Source: Pectobacterium carotovorum (GTDB taxonomy: Bacteria > Pseudomonadota > Gammaproteobacteria > Enterobacterales > Enterobacteriaceae). Taken from it: 64,000 bases of DNA. A program made the position numbers and the translations under genes. The stretch covers positions 1,612,001 through 1,676,000 of the forward strand of contig NZ_JAXAFK010000001.1 of assembly GCF_033898505.1 (NCBI RefSeq), in the 5' to 3' direction. Position 1 is the first letter of the stretch. Each line of letters opens with the position of its first letter. Below are positions 8,481 to 17,671 of this stretch, one piece after another. Below the pieces are notes generated by a model, which saw only the letters and a program-made list of their open reading frames with translations, was not told the origin of the DNA and did not search any database.

Positions 8481-9755
8481 TCAGATCGGATTCCAGCGGT
8501 TTCTGAGGTAATTAACCGCTTCCTGGGTTTGTGGCTGATTAAGATAGTTCTCTCTGAACAGAATCGTGCCGTTAATTTGTGGCACAGACTCATTCAAATC
8601 GAGCTGCTTTTTCAATTCCGGCACGCCGCCATTTATTGTCCAGTCTGGCTCATTCTTTGACGGTTCGCCCACTTTATACAAGGCAACGCCAATATAAAGG
8701 CGTGTGTTCGTGGGTTTCACCACATCCGCCCACCATTTTGCCAATACATCGTAGCGAGCCGCGTCGCGCGCGAACGGCCAATATAGCTGCGGGGCAATGT
8801 AATCCAGCAGCCCTTGCTGCACCCACAGACGGGTATCGGCATACGCTTCATCGTAGGCGGCTGCGCCTCGCGTGTCTGAACCTGCCGCATCATGTGACCG
8901 GTTGCGCCATACGCCAGCGGGGCTGACGCCGAATTCAACGTCGGGTTTCAACTGCTTGATGGTGTGGGAAACTTGCTCAATCAACTGCTGAGTATTGTGC
9001 CGTCGCCAGTCCGCTTTTGAGATAAACCCCTGACCCTGTTTTTTAAAGGTCTCGCCATCATTAAGGAGGGAACCGGATGATTCAGCATAGAAATAGTCAT
9101 CAAACTGCACGCCGTCAATCGGGTAGCGCGTCACGACTTCAGCCACGATACTGGTGATCCAGTTTCGTGCTTCCGGAATGCCCGGGTCGAGTACGAAGCG
9201 ATCGCCCGCCGTACGGATCCAGTCACGATGCAACACAAATACGCTAGCCGGATTCTGCGACAGGGTGCGATTTAACTCCGTCACGGTTGTAGATTTGGTG
9301 TTAACGGAGACGCGGTAGGGATTAAACCAGGCATGAACTTTCATACCGCGCTTGTGCGCTTCATCCAACATGAACTGTAGCGGATCGTAGCCAGGATCTT
9401 CACCAATATGGCCTGTCAGCATATCTGACCAGGGTAATATTTTAGAAGGCCAGAGTGCGGTACCATCAGGTTTAACCTGGAAAAATACGGTATTGATACC
9501 GAGACTTTTCAACTTATCCAGCTTACCTTTCAGCGCGTCCTGCTGCTGAGTAATGCGAAGCGCTGGGCTGCTGGCATTGACGGATGCCACCGGCGGCCAG
9601 TCAAGACGGGAGACAGTCGCCAGCCAGACGCCACGCATCGGCTCCTGGTTCTGCTGGGATTTCCCCGGAAGCGGGGTGACAAGTGAGCTCGGTGGTTTAG
9701 ACGCGCAACTGACAAGTAGAAGCGCAGCGGTAATAAGTACGCCTGGCTTTTTCAC
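8481..9755 (-). CDS. digH: Divisome-associated lipoprotein glycosyl hydrolase DigH (YddW)
   Basis: A 424-residue outer-membrane lipoprotein of the GHL10 (DUF187) glycoside hydrolase family. In E. coli DigH cleaves denuded peptidoglycan glycan strands at the division site. The N terminus is a lipoprotein signal (LLLVSCASK, lipobox cysteine 17). The catalytic domain opens with MRGVWLATVSRLDWPP and contains KVHAWFNPYRV and IDGVQFDDYFY, the TIM-barrel acid region of the family. The start is GTG with little ribosome site of its own; it lies 5 bp after the stop of the VF530-family gene, so translation is probably coupled. Confidence 0.88.
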   Translation of the reverse strand: MKKPGVLITAALLLVSCASKPPSSLVTPLPGKSQQNQEPMRGVWLATVSRLDWPPVASVNASSPALRITQQQDALKGKLDKLKSLGINTVFFQVKPDGTALWPSKILPWSDMLTGHIGEDPGYDPLQFMLDEAHKRGMKVHAWFNPYRVSVNTKSTTVTELNRTLSQNPASVFVLHRDWIRTAGDRFVLDPGIPEARNWITSIVAEVVTRYPIDGVQFDDYFYAESSGSLLNDGETFKKQGQGFISKADWRRHNTQQLIEQVSHTIKQLKPDVEFGVSPAGVWRNRSHDAAGSDTRGAAAYDEAYADTRLWVQQGLLDYIAPQLYWPFARDAARYDVLAKWWADVVKPTNTRLYIGVALYKVGEPSKNEPDWTINGGVPELKKQLDLNESVPQINGTILFRENYLNQPQTQEAVNYLRNRWNPI

Positions 9756-9760
9756 GTTGG

Positions 9761-10048
9761 TTAGCTCTTATTTCTGCGGCTATTAGCCCATGGGTCAACG
9801 GCGCCATCATCTGGTTTTACGGAAAAGGTACCATCCAGAGAATCAAGGTACAGTGCTTCAACTTCAGCACGAGCCCAGGGCGTCCGACGCAAAAACTTTA
9901 AACTGGACTTGACGCTGGGATCGTTTTTAAAGCAATTGATGTTGATCAGTTTGCCCAGTTGAACCCAGCCAAAACGCGCAACCAGTGCATTGACTTGCAT
10001 TTCAAGCGTGACACCATGCAAAGGATCTTTAGAAATATGAGCAGCCAT
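9761..10048 (-). CDS. VF530-family small DNA-binding protein (DUF2132)
   Basis: A 95-residue protein with the VF530/DUF2132 signature [12 protein letters not shown] followed by [26 protein letters not shown] structural member from Vibrio fischeri is described as a DNA-binding fold, but no biological role is established. It sits upstream of digH, 5 bp away on the same strand, and is divergent from ydcF across a 183-bp gap. The basic, serine-rich C-terminal tail (ANSRRNKS) is probably disordered. Confidence 0.8.
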   Translation of the reverse strand: MAAHISKDPLHGVTLEMQVNALVARFGWVQLGKLININCFKNDPSVKSSLKFLRRTPWARAEVEALYLDSLDGTFSVKPDDGAVDPWANSRRNKS

Positions 10049-10231
10049 GTGGAGTCCGGTAGTTTCAGGTTTTTGTGTTCAGGATTCGGCTTGTAGCAAG
10101 GGAAGGTTACAAGAAAGCGGGGCGAGCGGCAATGATTCAAGCCGCGACACCATCGCGATGGGAATGAACCAGCGTACTGTTTTAATTGCAAATCTTCAGT
10201 AACAAGGCCGCAATCAGCGTGGGAGTAAGTC

Positions 10232-11008
10232 ATGAGAATGTCCAAAGATATAGTGAATGCGTTGAATATTATCTCTGATTGGTTAGCCGTAGATGATTTT
10301 ACGGAGAGTCAGGAAATAGAAGCTGAACTGGTCATCATTGCCGGTCATGCTGTAATACCCAATATCATAGGTGCATTAAATTTTGCCTCTGACGCCAAGT
10401 TACCACTATTAGTGAGCGGGGGCGTCGGCCATTCAACAGACCTTCTTCGTCATGAAATAGAAAGAAACGTAATCACCGCTGGATTACATATTGAAACACA
10501 AGGGAAAAGTGAAGCTGAAATCATCGCCTCTCTGGCAACAAGACTTTTCAACATACCTCAGGAAAACATTTATATCGAAAGGGCTTCAACAAACTGCGGA
10601 GCTAATGCAAACCTGAGCAGCAAATTGATCGTGGATCATGGAATGGATGTGAAGTGCGCAATCCTTGTACAGGATCCGCTCATGCAACGACGAACCTATG
10701 AGTCGTTTATATATAGCTGGAGCCAAAACAATTTGCCGTGCACATTTATTAACTGGCCCGTTTTCAGTCCAAGATTAGTCATCGTCAGTGGCAAACCCCA
10801 AATAATCGGCGGGCATTTGCCCGGCACATGGACAATCGAACGTTATGTCTCAATGATTTTAGGCGAAATAAAAAGGCTCCATGATGATGCTGATGGATAT
10901 GGTCCAAAAGGCGCTGGTTTTATTGGACACGTGGATATTCCCGATACGGTATTAGATGCATGGGACTACCTGAAGGCACATAAAGAGACGAGCGAGATGA
11001 CTCGCTAA
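10232..11008 (+). CDS. ydcF: YdcF family protein (DUF218, SAM-binding ElyC/SanA-like fold)
   Basis: A 258-residue soluble DUF218 protein. Segments VIIAGHAVIPNIIGAL, PLLVSGGVGHSTD, ERASTNCGANANLSS and ILVQDPLMQRRTYESF align well with E. coli YdcF, including the C-terminal HDDADGYGPKGAGFIGHVDIP. E. coli YdcF binds S-adenosylmethionine; its reaction is unknown. There is no signal peptide or membrane helix, unlike SanA and ElyC. The first ATG at 10232 is followed by a second (MSK) at 10238. The gene is divergent from the VF530-digH pair. Confidence 0.85.
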   Translation: MRMSKDIVNALNIISDWLAVDDFTESQEIEAELVIIAGHAVIPNIIGALNFASDAKLPLLVSGGVGHSTDLLRHEIERNVITAGLHIETQGKSEAEIIASLATRLFNIPQENIYIERASTNCGANANLSSKLIVDHGMDVKCAILVQDPLMQRRTYESFIYSWSQNNLPCTFINWPVFSPRLVIVSGKPQIIGGHLPGTWTIERYVSMILGEIKRLHDDADGYGPKGAGFIGHVDIPDTVLDAWDYLKAHKETSEMTR

Positions 11009-11193
11009 ATGTTCAAATTCAGGGACGATGCGACCCACAAGTTCGCTTATTTGCAAGCCAACTCCATCTAATTGGTTACGTCGTTAAAATCGATGAAGCC
11101 GTTGACTATGGTTCAAGCTTAAACGGCTTCATGATAGGGCGCGAGTCGAGTGGCTACAACTGCATGATTTCAGTGATGGGGATTGGTTTGTGA
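10984..11193 (+). pseudogene. Open stretch without a start, possible gene remnant
   Basis: Overlapping the last bases of ydcF and running past it is a 69-codon open frame with no usable start codon. It reads, in part, LNVQIQGRCDPQVRLFAS, LIGYVVKIDEAVDYGSSLNG and FMIGRESSGYNCMISVMGIG, then TGA. The composition looks protein-like rather than random, so it may be the tail of a lost gene. I do not recognise the family. The rest of the gap up to 11324 is AT-rich and shows nothing else. Confidence 0.25.
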
Positions 11194-11324
11194 AGTAATA
11201 ATGCATTATATGCAATTTAACATAATATACATTATACGAACCAACAAATAAACAGGAAGGAATTGGCCGTTCAACTGAACAAATCCCTACATCCAGAAAA
11301 CACTTTTCCGGCATGCCCCTCATG

Positions 11325-11741
11325 TCATCGATCGTTAGCCATTACTTCAGAGTTTGCTGTTGGTGTTCCCTGATGAAAACGCATTTGCCAGTCACCGGGA
11401 TTTGGGCTGTCGGCATTTTTAATCCACAGCGATGTCCGCCATGTTCTACTGACGATGTTATTCTCGTCGGCCGTGTAACTCAGGTATGTCAGCAGCACAC
11501 TTTTTTCATCCACGACTGATAACTCGAAATTATCGGCCTGAATCCGTTGCTCAACCGTTTCAGAAATCAGCGCATCAATAACCTGCTGTTTGTTGTACCG
11601 TATTCCAGAACGACCAATTTCAAAAAAGTCGCGGTGCAGCAGCTTATCAATGACGGCTTTCTGGCAGCGCGTTACCTGGCAATGAAGTTGTCTTTCATAA
11701 TGCACAATCAGCGACTGTAACGTTTGTGTCTCTGAAATCAT
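11325..11741 (-). CDS. NTF2-like / DUF4440 domain protein
   Basis: A 138-residue cytoplasmic protein with an N-terminal helix, LLHRDFFEIGRSGIRYNKQQVIDAL, and a beta-rich end, SRTWRTSLWIKN then WQMRFHQGTPT, the pattern of DUF4440 (SnoaL/NTF2-like cone fold). Members include enzymes and small-ligand binders, and the sequence shows no catalytic pair I can assign. It follows a second, unrelated-looking NTF2-like gene by 25 bp on the same strand, so the two are probably one transcript. Confidence 0.75.
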   Translation of the reverse strand: MISETQTLQSLIVHYERQLHCQVTRCQKAVIDKLLHRDFFEIGRSGIRYNKQQVIDALISETVEQRIQADNFELSVVDEKSVLLTYLSYTADENNIVSRTWRTSLWIKNADSPNPGDWQMRFHQGTPTANSEVMANDR

Positions 11742-11766
11742 TAGTTCCGCGCTCGTGAATTATTGA

Positions 11767-12102
11767 CTACGAAAAGAAAAACCAGGCTGTATTAATAAGC
11801 CCGTTATCTACCTCAAAAACGGCAATACTTTCTATAGGCTTAGCTGAAAGCCCATGAATTAACTCATGGTCAAATACCTTATTGCCTAACACGGTACGAG
11901 ATACCAATTCCGCTCTCAGTTTTGGGTTGTTGAACCGGTTATTCACATAAAACTCTCTCAGCGCCTCTTTTCCTGCCATCGAGGGCGTTTCTGCCGGCAT
12001 GCGGTACGCTTTGAAATCCGGTGCAAAGCATGACACGAATGCCTCTATATCATGCTCATTGTAGGCCTTAAACTGTGCCGCTACGGCCAATTCTGGTGAC
12101 AT
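11767..12102 (-). CDS. SnoaL/NTF2-like steroid-isomerase-fold protein
   Basis: A 111-residue NTF2-like protein. AAQFKAYNEHDIEAFVSCFAPDFKAYRMP is the typical helix-loop start of the SnoaL family, followed by GKEALREFYVNNRFNNP and a beta-sheet that ends VDNGLINTAWFFF. Its size suits a complete single-domain member. The ATG has a strong ribosome site (GAGGAGAAACC). It is divergent from yjbD over 115 bp and upstream of a DUF4440 gene. The ligand or reaction is unknown. Confidence 0.75.
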   Translation of the reverse strand: MSPELAVAAQFKAYNEHDIEAFVSCFAPDFKAYRMPAETPSMAGKEALREFYVNNRFNNPKLRAELVSRTVLGNKVFDHELIHGLSAKPIESIAVFEVDNGLINTAWFFFS

Positions 12103-12217
12103 GGTTTCTCCTCATTATGTGTTTTTCTACTGTGAAGGCTCGCGGTACGATTTCTCTGGGCCTCAGAGTGTTTTCCTCTACAATGTATTTTCCAGCCCGC
12201 TTATCAGGTTCATTCCC

Positions 12218-12484
12218 ATGCAAAGACTGACTCAGAAAGACATGACAGAAAGTGAACAACGTCAGCTTAAGACGTTACTCGATCAGGCGCGAAAAAAACA
12301 GGGCCGTACGCTGACCAACGCTGAGAGTAATCATATTAAAGACGATTACATCGATAAGCTTATGAAGGAACGTGACGCTGTTGCAAAACAGGCAAAGATC
12401 GAGAAGAAGAAAAATAAGTTTAAACCTGATTCCTCAGCAACATATGAATGGTCAGCCAGTACAAATCTACGGGGCCGTCGCTAG
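12218..12484 (+). CDS. yjbD: YjbD family protein (DUF3811)
   Basis: An 88-residue charged, largely helical protein. RLTQKDMTESEQRQLKTLL, GRTLTNAESNHIKDDYIDKL and the end SATYEWSASTNLRGRR match E. coli YjbD closely. Function is unknown. The frame is open further upstream, but family length and the conserved N-terminal LTQK favour the ATG at 12218. It is convergent with the ArgP-like regulator, with 19 bp between the stop codons. Confidence 0.85.
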   Translation: MQRLTQKDMTESEQRQLKTLLDQARKKQGRTLTNAESNHIKDDYIDKLMKERDAVAKQAKIEKKKNKFKPDSSATYEWSASTNLRGRR

Positions 12485-12503
12485 AGTCCCAAGCTTGACA
12501 CCA

Positions 12504-13385
12504 TTACCGAAAAAGATGCCGAACGGCCGCCGTTCGTACGCTTTGGCTCAACGCCTCCAGCGATTCAGAACGGATATTCCAGCGGTGCCAATACAGGCGG
12601 ATATCGATCGGGTTCCCGACCTGAAACGGCACTAATTCGCCTTTTTCCGTATGCGATGATGCCATATGTTCCGGGATCATCCCCCACCCTAGCCCTCTGA
12701 AAATGGCGCCGACAAAGGCTGCCGTTGAAGGAACAAACTGCTGTGGCGGCTCAATCGTGGCTGGAACCAAAGATTCTATAAATAAGGATTGTAATCTGTC
12801 CTTATTGTTAAATATCAGGAGCGGCGCATCCTGTAGACTGTCCGCGTTGATGCCGTCAGCAAAGTACATATCGTGAAATGTCTGGGAGCAATAGGCGCGA
12901 TAGCGCATCGTTCCTAAGTATTCCACACCGCAGCCTTGAATCGTCTCCGGGCTGGCGCTGACCGCCGCCATTACCCGGCCTTCGCGCAGCAAGGTTGCCG
13001 AATGCTCCTGATCCTCGACAAGAATATCGAGTAAAATACCAGACTGGTGACAGGCATCTTCCATCGCATCCAGAAACCATCCATCTATTGAATCCGCATT
13101 CACAGCCACTGAAATACGCTGCCTGGCCGGCATTTCAAGCGTGCTGAAAAGCTCGCTCTCCAACATATCTATCTGTTCTGCATGTCGAAGTAGCGCTTGC
13201 CCGGTTGGCGTCGCGCGACAGGGATTGCCCCTTACAATCAGCACCTGACCCAGTTGATCTTCCAACTGCTTGATTCGTTGACTGATGGCAGACGGCGTGA
13301 CGTGAAGCTTACGTGCCGCAATGTCAAAACTGCCGCTACGGACAATCTCCATGAACGCTCTCAGACAGGGGTAATTCAGGTGCAT
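12504..13385 (-). CDS. LysR-family regulator of the ArgP (IciA) type
   Basis: A 293-residue LysR regulator: winged HTH at residues about 4-63 (RSGSFDIAARKLHVTPSAISQRIKQLED) and a substrate-binding domain after it. AVNADSIDGWFLDAMEDA and VEYLGTMRYRAYCSQTF match the ArgP subgroup, which senses lysine and arginine and controls amino-acid export and synthesis genes. The N terminus (MHLNYPCLRAFMEIV) differs enough from E. coli ArgP that I treat it as a paralogue rather than argP itself. No argO-like exporter is adjacent; the neighbours are yjbD and a chemoreceptor. Confidence 0.8.
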   Translation of the reverse strand: MHLNYPCLRAFMEIVRSGSFDIAARKLHVTPSAISQRIKQLEDQLGQVLIVRGNPCRATPTGQALLRHAEQIDMLESELFSTLEMPARQRISVAVNADSIDGWFLDAMEDACHQSGILLDILVEDQEHSATLLREGRVMAAVSASPETIQGCGVEYLGTMRYRAYCSQTFHDMYFADGINADSLQDAPLLIFNNKDRLQSLFIESLVPATIEPPQQFVPSTAAFVGAIFRGLGWGMIPEHMASSHTEKGELVPFQVGNPIDIRLYWHRWNIRSESLEALSQSVRTAAVRHLFR

Positions 13386-13529
13386 GGTTATTTTTTCTTA
13401 AGAAAATTAGGATAATTTAATCTGCCTTAATTAAAGGCTCGATACAACTTTCGCGGAGTGGTGAATGCATATGCGATATCGAAGAAAATTCGGGGGAATG
13501 CGAGCAAAAATCACGGAAGGAATAAAGAT

Positions 13530-13561
13530 GTCACCCGACAACCGTTAGGCAGCCGGGTGAC
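13530..13561 (-). terminator. Candidate terminator hairpin after the chemoreceptor gene
   Basis: GTCACCCG and CGGGTGAC pair over a 16-base loop just past the chemoreceptor stop. The following T run is weak, so intrinsic termination is only a guess. Confidence 0.4.
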
Positions 13562-13572
13562 GGCGTCACTTT

Positions 13573-15546
13573 TTACCTTAAGAGCGCATGAGGTAACGCA
13601 TGCTGCTGTTCCAAACGGAAATGCTCGATCGTTTGTGCCAACAGCATGGACTGATCTTCCAGTGAGCTGGCTGCAGCAGACATCTGCTGTACCAGCGCGG
13701 AGTTTTGCTGCGTAACACCATCCATTTCATTGACGGCAATCGTGACTTGGCTAATGCCTTTCGCCTGCTCATCCGATGCCGTGACAATCTCACCGATGAT
13801 GCTTTGTACCGAGCTGACGGCGTGTGTCATATCCTGCATGGTTTTACCCGCATCGTTCACCAGCTTAACGCCGCTTTCAACACGCTGGCTGGACTCCTCG
13901 ATCAGGGCGGCAATCTCTTTCACCGCGCTGGCGCTGCGCTGTGCCAGACTGCGCACTTCCGATGCTACAACGGCGAAACCTCTTCCCTGCTCGCCCGCTC
14001 GCGCCGCTTCCACCGCCGCGTTAAGCGCCAGAATGTTGGTCTGGAAAGCGATGCTGTTAATCATGGTGGTAATATCGCCAATCTTCTTCGCACTTTCATC
14101 AATTTGTGCCATCGTCTGAACCACCTGACCGACCAGCGATTCGCCACGTTGAGCTATCTTCGTGGCGTTCTCTGTGAGCGTCGTAGCCTGATGGGCGTTG
14201 TTGGCGTTGTGTTTCACCGTTGCGGTGATCTCTTCCATGCTTGCCGCGGTTTGTTCCAGCGCAGCGGCCTGCTGTTCGGTACGCGATGCAAGGTTGAGGT
14301 TGCCGCTGGCAATTTCTGCCGCGCCCTGTCGCACTGAATCGCTGGCTTCTTTGATCTGTCCGACCACCTGACGCAGCTGTGATTGCATCGTATTCAGCGC
14401 AAAGAACAGGCTGTTGCGATCGTTAGGCTTCACGTTAATCACATTACTCAGGCGACCTTCCGCAACGGCCAGCGCGATGGTGGCGGCTTCACGTGGTTCA
14501 CCACCCAGCGGTTTTAGCACTTTACGGCTGAATACCCAGCCCAGCAGCGCGCTCACCAACAGGATACTGATCACCATCATAATGACCGCATTCATTAACT
14601 GACGTTCAGAAGCCGCCATTACCTGGCTTACAGGGGCTACAACCCCCAGATACCATTTTTCCGTGCTGTTGCCGATGGTCACAGGCTGCCAGGTCACCAA
14701 CGCTTGCTCGCCCAGAATGGCATCGTCGTGTTGTACCACTGAAGACGTGAAATTATCTGTCGGCCCTTGCCAGGCTTTACTTGTCTGGGATTTATCAGGA
14801 TAAGAGATGACTTTGCTCGCACTGGATAGCAGCATCGCGTAGCCGCCGCCTTCCCAGGGCTTAATCTGGTTAACTTTCTGCTGCAATGATGCAAGCGAGA
14901 TATCTGAAGTGACGACGCCCCACAGTTTTCCCTGGCTGACAATCGGTGCAGCGACTGACGTCAGTAGCGTCGGAACGCCGTTGTAAGCATAGGTATAAGG
15001 TTCGATCAGCGTGTCTTTCTGGCTCTTTTGCGGCAGCAGGTAGTAATCGCCCTGGCCGGGAGTCAGGTAGGAAAGCAGAGGGTGCATCTTGTAATTGCCA
15101 GCCTGATCGCGATCGACAAACCAGGCATAACGGCCTTTAGGCGCCTGATCGGGCTTGTCGGCGAACTCAGCATCACGTCCGTCAAACGCATTCTCTTCAA
15201 GAATGACTGAAACCGAGAGGTATTCCGGGTTATCCCGCAGGGCGTATTCCATCATTTTATCGACCACGGCACGGTCTTTAATGCCTGCGGCGGGCAAGGC
15301 AACCAGCCCTTGTCCAAGATTATGCGCTACATCACGAGCGTAGTTGAGTTCCTGTTGAATTCTTAGTGCTTCGCTCTGGGCGATCTGCTGTAAATAGCGT
15401 TCTGCCAGAGACTTTTGTTCCTTACTGGACTGCCAGCTGAGCACCCCGATGGTGACAGCGAAACCGAGTGCGATGGTTAATGCGCCAGTTAACAGTACCT
15501 GAGCGCGGGTACTCATTGTCTTTTTTTGTATTAATTGTTTGGCCAT
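13573..15546 (-). CDS. Methyl-accepting chemotaxis protein (dCache sensor)
   Basis: A 657-residue inner-membrane chemoreceptor. TM1 is at about residues 12-35 ([22 protein letters not shown]). A periplasmic sensor region of roughly 290 residues follows, with Cache-type motifs [13 protein letters not shown] and [13 protein letters not shown]. Then come TM2 ([20 protein letters not shown]), a HAMP domain and the cytoplasmic signalling hairpin, whose tip is [20 protein letters not shown]. It signals through CheA/CheW. The C terminus lacks the NWETF-type CheR/CheB docking peptide. The ATG at 15546 is chosen because GGAGAG precedes it; the longer frame has no such site. The ligand is unknown. Confidence 0.92.
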   Translation of the reverse strand: MAKQLIQKKTMSTRAQVLLTGALTIALGFAVTIGVLSWQSSKEQKSLAERYLQQIAQSEALRIQQELNYARDVAHNLGQGLVALPAAGIKDRAVVDKMMEYALRDNPEYLSVSVILEENAFDGRDAEFADKPDQAPKGRYAWFVDRDQAGNYKMHPLLSYLTPGQGDYYLLPQKSQKDTLIEPYTYAYNGVPTLLTSVAAPIVSQGKLWGVVTSDISLASLQQKVNQIKPWEGGGYAMLLSSASKVISYPDKSQTSKAWQGPTDNFTSSVVQHDDAILGEQALVTWQPVTIGNSTEKWYLGVVAPVSQVMAASERQLMNAVIMMVISILLVSALLGWVFSRKVLKPLGGEPREAATIALAVAEGRLSNVINVKPNDRNSLFFALNTMQSQLRQVVGQIKEASDSVRQGAAEIASGNLNLASRTEQQAAALEQTAASMEEITATVKHNANNAHQATTLTENATKIAQRGESLVGQVVQTMAQIDESAKKIGDITTMINSIAFQTNILALNAAVEAARAGEQGRGFAVVASEVRSLAQRSASAVKEIAALIEESSQRVESGVKLVNDAGKTMQDMTHAVSSVQSIIGEIVTASDEQAKGISQVTIAVNEMDGVTQQNSALVQQMSAAASSLEDQSMLLAQTIEHFRLEQQHALPHALLR

Positions 15547-15737
15547 TGTGGCTCTCCTGGTGTTGACTCTTATCGTAATCAACATTCCGTTGCAATGAGC
15601 TCCTACACTTTGTTTATCGGCGTCTTTTTTTTGAACTTTAGCGATGCAGAAATGAACAGGATGTAAGGATTGGAGGGCTATGACGCTGAAGTGAGCTTTC
15701 CTGAAGCGTCGGGTTGATGACGCTCCAGTGGCGGGGG

Positions 15738-16202
15738 TTAGTTCAGATTTTTGTGCATGTTAAAACCGGTAATCTGGAAGCCGCTTTTTTCATATAACGC
15801 CCTGGCAACCGAGTTATTGACAGCCACTCTCAGCCCAATTTCACCCATACCTAACGCCGCGAGCGCAGCGTCCAACGCGGCAAGTGAAGCTTTACCGAAA
15901 CCGCGGCCTCGCCATCCGGACAGGAGACAAAAATCAGATACCCAGGCGGCGTTCTCGTTCAGAACCACCCACAAATAGCCGATAATGACGTCTTCGTTAT
16001 CTGCGGAATAAATGCACCATAATTTATTGGCTGCTGTGTGAACCCCCTGCGGTAGCGCAATATCGATCGATTGCGTGGCGATCGCCCTCGCCTTTTCCGC
16101 GTCATAGCCCCGGGAATCCTGTAAGTCCTGAGCATATTCAAGAATAAAAAACTGCCGATATTCAGGGTAATCTCCCTCGGCCATATCCGTTAAATTTACC
16201 AT
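15738..16202 (-). CDS. GNAT family N-acetyltransferase
   Basis: A 154-residue GNAT enzyme. [21 protein letters not shown] is the beta4-beta5 core, [17 protein letters not shown] the acetyl-CoA pyrophosphate loop (Q/R-x-x-G-x-G/A pattern), and [24 protein letters not shown] the closing motif. The substrate (protein, amino acid or drug) cannot be read from sequence. The ATG at 16202 is chosen because the domain begins at once; a longer frame exists upstream. It follows the MFS gene on the same strand by 136 bp. Confidence 0.82.
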   Translation of the reverse strand: MVNLTDMAEGDYPEYRQFFILEYAQDLQDSRGYDAEKARAIATQSIDIALPQGVHTAANKLWCIYSADNEDVIIGYLWVVLNENAAWVSDFCLLSGWRGRGFGKASLAALDAALAALGMGEIGLRVAVNNSVARALYEKSGFQITGFNMHKNLN

Positions 16203-16338
16203 TGTGTTCGCTTTCCCTGAGCGGCGTGACGGCCAGTCTCGCAACCGTGATGCATCACGTCATTTATCATCAATATAATCAACATAATGACACACGCTGC
16301 GCGGTTCTGGTAACACGAAACGGAACCGCGCAGGAACG

Positions 16339-17547
16339 TCAGGATTGAGTTTCAGATGCCGTTCTGACCGAACGTTCACGAGCGGAAGGCGAACAGACAA
16401 AAGCCAGAACCACCATGAAAAGAACTGGCAGCATGGCGATGCGTAACCCTGCAACCTCGCCAAGAAAGCCCAGCGCAGGCGGGCCAACGAGAAAAGCAAA
16501 GTAACCCAGCGTTGCGGCAATGGTGACGCGAACGGCGCTGTTTTCTCCGCTGCCCGCGGCGGAAATGGTGAGTGGGAACCCCAGCGATGCGCCAATTCCC
16601 CAGAAGATAACCGCAGCGGCAGCCAGCAGCGGCGCATCGGAGAAAATGACCAGCGTCAGCCCCAGTGCGGCAGACGCGGCGCTGAAGCGGAGCATATTGA
16701 CCTTGCCGAAGCGATCGACAAAATACCCGCCGGCAAAGCGACCCAGCGTCATACCGGCAGTAAATCCGACATAAACCAGCGTTCCCGTCGTGTGGCCAAA
16801 GTTGTGACCATCGATCATCAGTAATGGCAGCCAGTCGTTGGCAGACCCTTCTGCCAGCGCCATCGCAAGAATCACCACGCCGAGAATCAACAGGCGGCTG
16901 TCTTTAAGTTCGTTGAAGACCTGAGTCTTGTAGTTCCCCTTTTCCTCTTGCTCCGCGCTGGCCAGGTCGCTCAGCCAAGGCATTTGGCGCATCAGCACGA
17001 TCGCGGTGAGTATCGACAGGGCCACGACGACGATAAAATGCAGCGTAGTATTGAGGCCGAAAGCCGTCATCGCCATCCCTGTCAGTGCACCGACCAACGT
17101 CCCCAGGCTGAAAAAACCGTGCAGCGTGGTCATCAGGCTTTTATTCAGGTGCTGTTCGAACGCCGCCCCTTCAATATTGATGGCGATATCGACCAGGCCG
17201 ACACCTGCGCCGAAAATCAACAATCCCATAAAGGCGCTGGGCGTACTCTGAATCGAAAGTGAAACGGCCAACACAAGGAGCCCAAGCAGAAGCAGCAGGA
17301 ACCCGCCGGCCATGGTTTTACGAATGCCAAGGACGTTAATGACCTTCCCTGCGCCCAATACGCCAAGCATAGAACCACATGAAAAACCAAACAGGATCAT
17401 ACCCATCGTTTCCGTTGAGGCATTCAGAACATCGCGCATCACAGGCGTTCGGGTCACCCAGGTTGCCCACGTAAAACCGGGAATGAACATCAGCCCGAAC
17501 AGTGCAAATTTATTGATAGCGGGTTTTGCGGTCATCGTTTTCGTCAT
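16339..17547 (-). CDS. ybjJ: MFS transporter, YbjJ-like
   Basis: A 402-residue major facilitator permease with about twelve hydrophobic segments. FIPGFTWATWVTRTPVMRDVL, GVGLVDIAINIEGAAFEQHL and TLHGFFSLGTLVGALTGMAM are characteristic of the YbjJ branch. No substrate is established for the branch. The gene begins 124 bp after a TetR regulator on the same strand, and a perfect palindrome lies just before its start, consistent with regulator control of an exporter. A second ATG (MTAKPAIN) 12 bases in is also possible, because no clear ribosome site precedes either. Confidence 0.82.
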   Translation of the reverse strand: MTKTMTAKPAINKFALFGLMFIPGFTWATWVTRTPVMRDVLNASTETMGMILFGFSCGSMLGVLGAGKVINVLGIRKTMAGGFLLLLLGLLVLAVSLSIQSTPSAFMGLLIFGAGVGLVDIAINIEGAAFEQHLNKSLMTTLHGFFSLGTLVGALTGMAMTAFGLNTTLHFIVVVALSILTAIVLMRQMPWLSDLASAEQEEKGNYKTQVFNELKDSRLLILGVVILAMALAEGSANDWLPLLMIDGHNFGHTTGTLVYVGFTAGMTLGRFAGGYFVDRFGKVNMLRFSAASAALGLTLVIFSDAPLLAAAAVIFWGIGASLGFPLTISAAGSGENSAVRVTIAATLGYFAFLVGPPALGFLGEVAGLRIAMLPVLFMVVLAFVCSPSARERSVRTASETQS

Positions 17548-17562
17548 TTTTATTTAAACAAA

Positions 17563-17580
17563 TTCGTACATATGTACGAA
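17563..17580. promoter_or_regulatory. Perfect 18-bp palindrome, probable TetR operator
   Basis: TTCGTACATATGTACGAA reads the same on both strands and ends 16 bp before the ybjJ start codon. TetR-family dimers typically bind perfect or near-perfect palindromes of this size next to the genes they repress, and a TetR gene is directly upstream. Binding is inferred. Confidence 0.6.
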
Positions 17581-17671
17581 CAACTATCGCACGAATATGT
17601 ATCGTTTTGCACCTGTTTAATTGCGTTCTTTTTAACGGAGAAGAAGCCTGGAAAGATCGCTACAGGCGAAA

